DNA from: Methylobacterium mesophilicum SR1.6/6
Lineage (GTDB): Bacteria; Pseudomonadota; Alphaproteobacteria; Rhizobiales; Beijerinckiaceae
Length of the DNA stretch: 64,000 nucleotides
NCBI RefSeq assembly: GCF_000364445.2
Contig: NZ_CP043538.1
Span: 5,351,447-5,415,446 of the forward strand
Direction of reading: 5' to 3'
Position 1 is the first letter of the stretch; the number at the start of each line of letters is the position of its first letter. A program made the translations under genes and the position numbers. Positions 58,635 through 64,000 of this stretch are shown here, piece by piece. Below the pieces are notes generated by a model. That model saw only the letters and a program-made list of their open reading frames with translations. It was not told where the DNA came from and searched no databases.

Positions 58635-59692
58635 GCGAGGTGATCGTCGAGCGGGCCGGCGCCCTCGGGCGCCTGCGCCTCGACCGGCCGAAGGCCCTGA
58701 ACGCCCTGACCCACGGCATGGTCGGCGAGATCGACCGCGCCCTCGATCGGTTCGCGGCGGATCCGGACGTCGCGGCGGTGTTGCTCACCGGTGAGGGTGA
58801 GCGCGGCCTCTGCGCCGGCGGCGACCTCCGCGGCCTCTACGAGAGCCGGGGCACCGCCTTCGCGGAAGCCTTCTGGCGGGACGAGTACAGGCTGGATGCC
58901 CGCATCGCCGCGTACGAGAAGCCGTTCGTGGCGGTGATGGACGGCATCACCATGGGCGGCGGCGTCGGGATTTCCGGTCATGCCGCCCACCGGATCGTCA
59001 CCGAGCGGTCGCGCATCGCCATGCCGGAGACCGGCATCGGCTACCTGCCGGATGTCGGCGGGACATGGCTGCTGCCCCGGGCGCCGGGCGAGACCGGCAC
59101 CTATCTCGGCCTGACCGGCGCGCCGGCCGGCGCCGCCGACGCGCTGTTTTGCCGGCTCGCCGACGCGATGGTGGCCTCCGCGGCCCTGCCCGATCTGATC
59201 GACGCCCTCTCGGCCCTGCCGCCGGATGCCGGCGACGAGGGGGTGCGGGACGTGATCGCGCGCTTCGCGCAGGATCCGGGTCCGCCGCCTCTGGCGCAGC
59301 ACCGGGCCGTCATCGACCGCTGCTTCGGCTTCGACATGGTGGACGAGATCCTGTCGGCCCTCGCGGCGGACGGCTCGGATTTCGCCGCCGCGACCCGGGA
59401 GACCCTGCTGACCAAGGCCCCGTCGAGCCTCGTCCTGACGCTCTGCCTGCTGCGCCTCGGCCGCGGCGCGCCGAACCTGGAGGCCTGTCTGGAGCGGGAG
59501 TTCCATGCCTCCCTGGCGCTGCTGGACGAGGGCGATTTCCGCGAGGGCATCCGCGCCGCGGTGATCGACAAGGACAAGAGCCCGCGCTGGAACCCGCCGA
59601 CCCTCGACGCGGTCGATCCGGCGCGGATCGCCCGATGGCTGGAGAGGCGGGCGGCGCCGGTGTTCTCGGAGTCGCGGACGGCGGCGGTGTGA
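58631..59692 (+). CDS. 3-hydroxyisobutyryl-CoA hydrolase
   Basis: 353 aa, the crotonase-fold hydrolase of valine degradation. Signatures: RPKALNALTHGM, LCAGGDLRGLYES, VAVMDGITMGGGVGISGHAAHRI and MPETGIGYLPDVGGTWLLPR; the Glu and Asp in the last are those of HIBCH. The long C-terminal part (LLTKAPSSLVLTLCLLRLGRG, EREFHASLALL, VIDKDKSPRWNPPTL) separates it from true enoyl-CoA hydratases. It converts 3-hydroxyisobutyryl-CoA to free 3-hydroxyisobutyrate for MmsB. Confidence 0.95.
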   Translation: MSEVIVERAGALGRLRLDRPKALNALTHGMVGEIDRALDRFAADPDVAAVLLTGEGERGLCAGGDLRGLYESRGTAFAEAFWRDEYRLDARIAAYEKPFVAVMDGITMGGGVGISGHAAHRIVTERSRIAMPETGIGYLPDVGGTWLLPRAPGETGTYLGLTGAPAGAADALFCRLADAMVASAALPDLIDALSALPPDAGDEGVRDVIARFAQDPGPPPLAQHRAVIDRCFGFDMVDEILSALAADGSDFAAATRETLLTKAPSSLVLTLCLLRLGRGAPNLEACLEREFHASLALLDEGDFREGIRAAVIDKDKSPRWNPPTLDAVDPARIARWLERRAAPVFSESRTAAV

Positions 59693-59993
59693 TGAAGCTT
59701 CGCTTTTTCCCATCTGCACCCTCCCTCCCCCTTTGCGGGGGAGGGTGGCCCCCGAAGGGGGTCGGGAGAGGGGAGCGACAGTGCAGAACAAGGCGCTGCC
59801 CCTCATGCCGGTCGCGACTTCTTCTGAAGCCGGGTCCCCCTCTTGCGGGACTACGTCCCGACCCGACCCCTGCTGACGCAGGGGCCACCCTCCCCCGCAG
59901 AGGGGGGAGGGAGAGCGCATGGGGGATTTGGTCTGCCCTCAGGATGAGGGCGCGGGTGGGAGACGCGAGCAACAACAATCAAGGGAGGACGGG
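59693..59993. repeat. Intergenic palindromic element, copy 2
   Basis: Same element as at 57285. The left arm is at 59721-59746 (one T/C difference), and the right 49-base block at 59865-59913 is identical. Between them lie an extra short inverted segment (GCGGGACTACGTCCCG at about 59845-59860) and a GC-rich GGTCGGGAGAGGGG block. The two copies bracket the dehydrogenase-hydrolase pair. Nothing else is seen in this stretch of about 300 bases. Confidence 0.75.
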
Positions 59994-60887
59994 ATGGCGC
60001 AGACCATCGGTTTCATCGGTCTCGGCAACATGGGCGGCCCCATGGCGGCCAACCTCGTGAAGGCGGGACACACCGTGCGCGGGTTCGACCTCGCGCCGGC
60101 CTCGCTGGAGGCCGCCCGCGCCGAGGGCGTCACGGTGGCGGGCTCGGCCCTGGCGGCGGCCGAGGGGGCGGACACCGTGATCACCATGCTGCCCGCCGGG
60201 CGGCACGTGGTCGAGGTCTGGACGCAGCTCGCCGAGGCCCTGCCGGCCGGCACCCTTCTGATCGATTCGTCGACGGTGGACGTCGAGAGTGCCCGCACGG
60301 CCCACGCCCTCGCCGAGGCGCGGAGCTGCCTGTCGGTGGACGCGCCGGTCTCGGGTGGCACCGGCGGCGCGAAGGCCGGGACGCTGACCTTCATGGCCGG
60401 CGGCGGCGCGGCGGCGTTCTCGCGGGCCGAGCCCCTGCTCAAGGCCATGGGCAAGAACGTGTTCCATTGCGGTGACGCCGGCGCCGGCCAGGCGGCCAAG
60501 ATCTGCAACAACATGATCCTCGGCATCTCGATGATCGGCGTCTGCGAGGCCTTCGCGCTCGGCGAGAAGCTCGGCCTGTCGCATCAGGCGCTCTACGACG
60601 TGGCCTCGGTCTCCTCCGGCCAGTGCTGGTCGCTCACCACCTACTGCCCGGTACCGGGTCCCGTGCCGACCTCGCCGGCCAACACCGGCTACAAGCCGGG
60701 CTTCGCCGCCGCGCTGATGCTCAAGGATCTCCGCCTGGCGCAGGCCGCCGCGCTCGCCTCGGGCGCCGCGACGCCCCTCGGCGCGGAGGCCGCGCAGGTC
60801 TACGGATTGTTCGAGGGGGCGGGCCACGGGGGAGAGGACTTTTCCGCGATCATCCGTATGCTCCGTGGCCAGGGAGGCGAGTCGTGA
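59994..60887 (+). CDS. mmsB: 3-hydroxyisobutyrate dehydrogenase
   Basis: 297 aa. AAGGGAGGA precedes the ATG. The NAD-binding [13 protein letters not shown] (6-18), [22 protein letters not shown] (116-137) and the catalytic Lys169 ([10 protein letters not shown]) identify MmsB. It oxidises 3-hydroxyisobutyrate to methylmalonate semialdehyde for MmsA. It overlaps the next gene by four bases (GTGA). Confidence 0.95.
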   Translation: MAQTIGFIGLGNMGGPMAANLVKAGHTVRGFDLAPASLEAARAEGVTVAGSALAAAEGADTVITMLPAGRHVVEVWTQLAEALPAGTLLIDSSTVDVESARTAHALAEARSCLSVDAPVSGGTGGAKAGTLTFMAGGGAAAFSRAEPLLKAMGKNVFHCGDAGAGQAAKICNNMILGISMIGVCEAFALGEKLGLSHQALYDVASVSSGQCWSLTTYCPVPGPVPTSPANTGYKPGFAAALMLKDLRLAQAAALASGAATPLGAEAAQVYGLFEGAGHGGEDFSAIIRMLRGQGGES

Positions 60888-61663
60888 GCGAGCCGTACGA
60901 GACGATCCTGACGGAGACGCGCGGCCGCGTCCTCCTCATCACCCTCAACCGGCCGAAGGCGCTCAACGCCATCAACGCGCAACTCACCCGCGAGGTGATC
61001 CGGGCCGCGACCGAGGCCGATGCGGATCCCGGGATCGGCTGCATCGTGCTCACCGGCTCAGGCAAAGCCTTCGCGGCCGGCGCCGACATCAAGGAGATGC
61101 AGCACGCCACCTACGCGGAGATGTACGCGGGCGACCGGTTCGGCGATTGGGAGCGGTTCACCGCCGTGCGCAAGCCGATCATCGCGGCGGTCGCGGGCTA
61201 CGCGCTCGGCGGCGGCTGCGAGCTCGCCATGATGTGCGATATCATCGTGGCCGCCGAGACCGCGCAGTTCGGCCAGCCCGAGATCAAGCTCGGCGTGATG
61301 CCGGGGATCGGCGGCAGCCAGCGGCTCACCCGCTTCGTCGGCAAGGCCAAGGCCATGGAGATGTGCCTCACCGGCCGGATGATGGACGCCGCCGAGGCCG
61401 AGCGCGCCGGGCTGGTCTCCCGGGTCATCGCCGCCGACCAGCTCCTCGACGAGGCGATGAAGGCGGCCGAGACGATCGCGTCGATGTCGCTGCCGATCGC
61501 CATGATGACCAAGGAGGCGGTCAACCGCTCCTACGAGACCACGCTCGCCGAAGGCATCCGCTTCGAGCGGCGGGTGTTCCATGCCATGTTCGCCACCAAG
61601 GACCAGAAGGAGGGCATGGCCGCCTTCGTGGAGAAGCGGCCGCCCCGGTTCGAGAACACCTGA
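60884..61663 (+). CDS. Enoyl-CoA hydratase (candidate methacrylyl-CoA hydratase)
   Basis: 259 aa. Short-chain crotonase: [77 protein letters not shown] with both catalytic Glu positions, and [15 protein letters not shown] start overlaps mmsB. Its place in the cluster suits hydration of methacrylyl-CoA or 2-enoyl-CoAs. Confidence 0.93.
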   Translation: MSEPYETILTETRGRVLLITLNRPKALNAINAQLTREVIRAATEADADPGIGCIVLTGSGKAFAAGADIKEMQHATYAEMYAGDRFGDWERFTAVRKPIIAAVAGYALGGGCELAMMCDIIVAAETAQFGQPEIKLGVMPGIGGSQRLTRFVGKAKAMEMCLTGRMMDAAEAERAGLVSRVIAADQLLDEAMKAAETIASMSLPIAMMTKEAVNRSYETTLAEGIRFERRVFHAMFATKDQKEGMAAFVEKRPPRFENT

Positions 61664-61725
61664 ACGCGGCCCGCCCCGGCGGGAGGGGCGGGGAGAAAGA
61701 TCATAAGACGGGGAGGGGAACGACC

Positions 61726-63459
61726 ATGCCGAGCTTCCGCGAGGCCCGCGATCTTCTGCTGGCCCACCGCACCGATTACGCCGCCGCCGTCTCGGCCTTC
61801 GCGTGGCCCGATCCGGTGCCGTTCAACTGGGCGCTCGACTGGTTCGACGCGGTGCTGGCCGGCCCCGAAAGCCGTGACCGCGCCGCGCTCCGGATCATCG
61901 AGGCCGGCAGCGGTGCCGAGCAGAGCCTCACCTTCGGTGCGCTGGCGGCCCGGTCCAATCAGGTGGCCAACCACCTGCGGCAGCTCGGCCTGAAGCGCGG
62001 CGACCACCTGCTCCTGCTGCTCGGCAACGTCCCCGCCCTCTGGGAGACCATGCTGGCGGCGATGAAGCTCGGCGCCGTGATCATCCCGGCGACCACGCTG
62101 CTCACCGCCGACGAGCTCGCCGACCGCCTCGCCCGCGGGCGCCCGCGGGCGATCGTGGCCGGGCCGGAGCAGATCGCACGGTTCTCCGGCCTCGACATGG
62201 GGGATGCCATCCGCCTTGTCACCGGGGCCGCCGCGGAGGGCTGGGCCGCCTACGACGCGGCGTTCGCCGCGCCCGAGAGCTTCGCGCCCGACGGCCCGAC
62301 CGGGGCCGACGACCCGATGCTCCTCTACTTCACCTCCGGCACCACCGCGAAGCCGAAGCTCGTCCGCCACAGCCATCGCTCCTACCCGGTGGGCGCGCTC
62401 TCGACGATGTACTGGCTCGGGCTGCAGCCCGGGGACGTGCACTGCAACGTCTCCTCGCCGGGCTGGGCCAAGCACGCGTGGTCGTCGTTCTTCGCCCCCT
62501 GGAACGCGGGGGCGACGATCCTGGTCATCAACCAGGCGCCGTTCAACGCCGCCGCCCTGCTGGCGCAGCTGGAGCGCACCGGCGCCACCACGCTCTGCGC
62601 CCCGCCGACCGTGTGGCGCATGATCATCCAGGAGGATCTCACCGGCCGGAATCTCGCCCTGCGCGAGGTCTGCGCGGCCGGCGAGCCGCTGAACCCCGAG
62701 GTGATCGAGCGGGTGAAGGGCGCCTGGGGCCTCACGATCCGCGACGGCTACGGCCAGACCGAGACCACGGCGCTCATGGCCAACACGCCGGGCCAGCCGG
62801 TGGTGCCCGGGGCGCTCGGCCGGCCCCTGCCGGGCTACCGGGTGCGCGTCCTCGACCTCGACGGACAGCCGGCCTCCGAGGGCGAGGTCTGCCTGGAACT
62901 CGGCGCCCACCGCCCCGCCGGCCTGATGCAGGGCTACGACGACGGCCAGGGCCGTCTCTCGGGCGCCGACGGCGACCTCTATCACACCGGCGACGTGGCC
63001 TTCGTCGACCAGGAGGGCTGCTTCACCTTCGTGGGCCGGGCCGACGACGTGTTCAAGTCATCGGGCTACCGGATCAGCCCCTTCGAGCTGGAGAGCGTGC
63101 TGATCGAGCACCCGGCCGTGGCAGAAGCCGCGGTGGTCCCGGTGCCCGACCCGATGCGCCACACGATCCCCAAGGCCTATGTCTCCTTGGTGGCGGGCGC
63201 CGCCGCCGGGCCTGAGACGGCGCTCGACATCTTCCGCTTCACCAACGCGCGGCTCGCGACCTTCAAGCGCCTGCGCGGGCTCGAATTCGTCACCGACCTG
63301 CCCAAGACGATCTCGGGCAAGATCCGCCGGGTGCAGCTGCGCCGCCTGGAGCACGAGGGCGTCACCGACGATCCGTATCGCGGCCGGGCCTACACGCAGG
63401 CGGATTTCCCCGAGCTGAAGGGCGAGGCGGAGCGCAAGCTCGACCAGACGGCGGGGTGA
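61726..63459 (+). CDS. AMP-dependent acyl-CoA synthetase
   Basis: 577 aa, an ANL-superfamily ligase. The ATP-binding loop LLYFTSGTTAKPKLVRHSH, A5 DGYGQTETT, and the A8 hinge GDLYHTGDVAFVDQEGCFTFVGRADDVFKSSGYRISPFELE are all visible, and PKTISGKIRRVQLRRLE carries the catalytic Lys. GGGAGGGG precedes the ATG. It forms an acyl-CoA from a carboxylate, ATP and CoA; the MACS-like pattern suggests medium-chain or branched acids. It follows the hydratase by 62 bases. Confidence 0.92.
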   Translation: MPSFREARDLLLAHRTDYAAAVSAFAWPDPVPFNWALDWFDAVLAGPESRDRAALRIIEAGSGAEQSLTFGALAARSNQVANHLRQLGLKRGDHLLLLLGNVPALWETMLAAMKLGAVIIPATTLLTADELADRLARGRPRAIVAGPEQIARFSGLDMGDAIRLVTGAAAEGWAAYDAAFAAPESFAPDGPTGADDPMLLYFTSGTTAKPKLVRHSHRSYPVGALSTMYWLGLQPGDVHCNVSSPGWAKHAWSSFFAPWNAGATILVINQAPFNAAALLAQLERTGATTLCAPPTVWRMIIQEDLTGRNLALREVCAAGEPLNPEVIERVKGAWGLTIRDGYGQTETTALMANTPGQPVVPGALGRPLPGYRVRVLDLDGQPASEGEVCLELGAHRPAGLMQGYDDGQGRLSGADGDLYHTGDVAFVDQEGCFTFVGRADDVFKSSGYRISPFELESVLIEHPAVAEAAVVPVPDPMRHTIPKAYVSLVAGAAAGPETALDIFRFTNARLATFKRLRGLEFVTDLPKTISGKIRRVQLRRLEHEGVTDDPYRGRAYTQADFPELKGEAERKLDQTAG

Positions 63460-63488
63460 GAAGGCTACTCTTGCCGTCGTGTCGCGGG

Positions 63489-63515
63489 GCGTTCCGATCA
63501 TAAGGATCGGAACGC
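63489..63515 (+). terminator. Hairpin after the acyl-CoA synthetase
   Basis: A perfect 11-bp stem (GCGTTCCGATC and its complement) with an ATAAG loop. It is 30 bases after the synthetase stop and just before a small gene. No T-run follows beyond CTTG. Confidence 0.6.
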
Positions 63516-63531
63516 TTGAGAATCAGGGCCG

Positions 63532-63768
63532 ATGGCCGAGACTTCTGCCCCGGACTCTCTCGATCTTGCTGAGCAGATCACACGGGTTTTCCGTGCGATG
63601 GACGAGTCACAAAAATTCGTCGCTGAGCAGAAGACGTTGATGGCCGAAGCTGCGAAGCTTGAGCGGGACCGGGCGCTCGCTCCTTGGCAGGTCGCCCTGG
63701 CCGGGACGACGGCTGGTGCTGCCTTCTTCGGAGCCGGCGTCGCCTTCGTGAAGCTCCTCGGCCCTTGA
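63532..63768 (+). CDS. Small single-pass membrane protein
   Basis: 78 aa: an acidic/helical N-terminal part (SLDLAEQITRVFRAMDESQKFVAEQKTLMAEAAKLERD), then a hydrophobic Ala/Gly-rich segment (VALAGTTAGAAFFGAGVAFV) near the C-terminus. No family is recognised. It resembles small membrane or holin-like accessory proteins, but this is only an impression. It follows a terminator hairpin, so it has its own promoter. Confidence 0.55.
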   Translation: MAETSAPDSLDLAEQITRVFRAMDESQKFVAEQKTLMAEAAKLERDRALAPWQVALAGTTAGAAFFGAGVAFVKLLGP

Positions 63769-63955
63769 ACGAACCCTCAAGGTTTCCGTTTCCCGAAGCC
63801 GACGGCGCGGATTTGCCGGGCTTCTCAAGCCACCCGTCGACGCTGTCGCGCATGACCCGGGGCCGGCCGGCGAATCGGTAAAATTGCGCGCATCGCTTTC
63901 AGCGCCGCGGAGGCTCTGCGGCGCAATCCTGTCCTCAACAACGGGGACGGGTTCG

Positions 63956-64000
63956 ATGGGCGCGGGGCTGATCAGGACGGTTCGGGGGATGATGGCCGGT
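63956..64000 (+). CDS. Possible start of a gene cut by the window end
   Basis: An ATG at 63956 with ACGGGGACGGG upstream opens a frame to the window end (MGAGLIRTVRGMMAG). Only 15 codons are visible, so no product can be assigned. A GCGCCGC/GCGGCGC hairpin (63902-63908 with 63918-63924) precedes it. Confidence 0.3.
   Translation, partial: MGAGLIRTVRGMMAG

Overview
This window is chromosomal DNA of an alphaproteobacterium, most likely Methylobacterium/Methylorubrum or a close Hyphomicrobiales (Rhizobiales) relative. The basis is high GC, alphaproteobacterial RpoB/RpoC, an alphaproteobacterial Tad/Cpa pilus operon, a GcrA-like zinc-finger protein, the FtrABCD-type iron system and GC-rich intergenic inverted-repeat families. 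I saw no rRNA, CRISPR array, insertion sequence or prophage. There is one tRNA, tRNA-Leu(GAG).

Layout. 1-7175: the 3' part of rpoB, then rpoC and a strong terminator. 7.2-28.5 kb: a mosaic of housekeeping and accessory genes. These are a SleB-type wall hydrolase, a repeat-containing secreted protein behind a Shine-Dalgarno-sequestering hairpin, a YhdH/AcuI reductase, a GreA/GreB-like factor, a divergent LysR-wrbA pair with an operator array, sua5, an acyl-CoA dehydrogenase/crotonase/SDR operon, a B12-binding radical SAM protein, a chemoreceptor, CorA, two overlapping RNA methyltransferase genes, sodC, a thioesterase and several small proteins. 28.7-36.4 kb: an RhlE-type helicase, two hypothetical proteins, a DUF1127 protein, a frameshifted class III cyclase-TPR gene, tRNA-Leu, a FliN-like protein and lipB. 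36.5-43.3 kb: a two-domain porin, a four-gene ferrous iron uptake operon (ftrA-ftrB-ftrD-ftrC) and sseA. 43.6-51.9 kb: a GcrA-like C-terminal-domain protein, then a minus-strand Tad/Cpa pilus operon (cpaB-C-D-E-F-tadB-tadC) in which cpaB and tadB are both broken at mononucleotide runs. 52.1-64 kb: an orphan substrate-binding protein, an Fe-alcohol dehydrogenase and a valine catabolism cluster.

How the genes work together. The clearest pathway is valine degradation at 54.7-63.5 kb: isobutyryl-CoA dehydrogenase, a crotonase able to act as methacrylyl-CoA hydratase, 3-hydroxyisobutyryl-CoA hydrolase, MmsB and MmsA lead to propionyl-CoA. A LysR regulator is divergent from mmsA. Two copies of an intergenic palindromic element bracket the dehydrogenase-hydrolase pair. 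The ftr genes form a complete ferrous iron importer (periplasmic binder, cupredoxin, polyferredoxin membrane protein, FTR1 permease), with an AT-rich Fur-like sequence upstream.

Most notable points: a nested 5'-leader hairpin that pairs with the ribosome binding site of a secreted repeat protein (8801-8863); three genes whose frames are each restored by a one-base change in a C/G run (33428, 45507, 51745), two of them in one pilus operon; a LysR operator array before wrbA; a palindrome containing both stop codons of a convergent gene pair (11033-11052); a SodC with Asp in place of a zinc-ligand His; and a stand-alone GcrA-like zinc domain.
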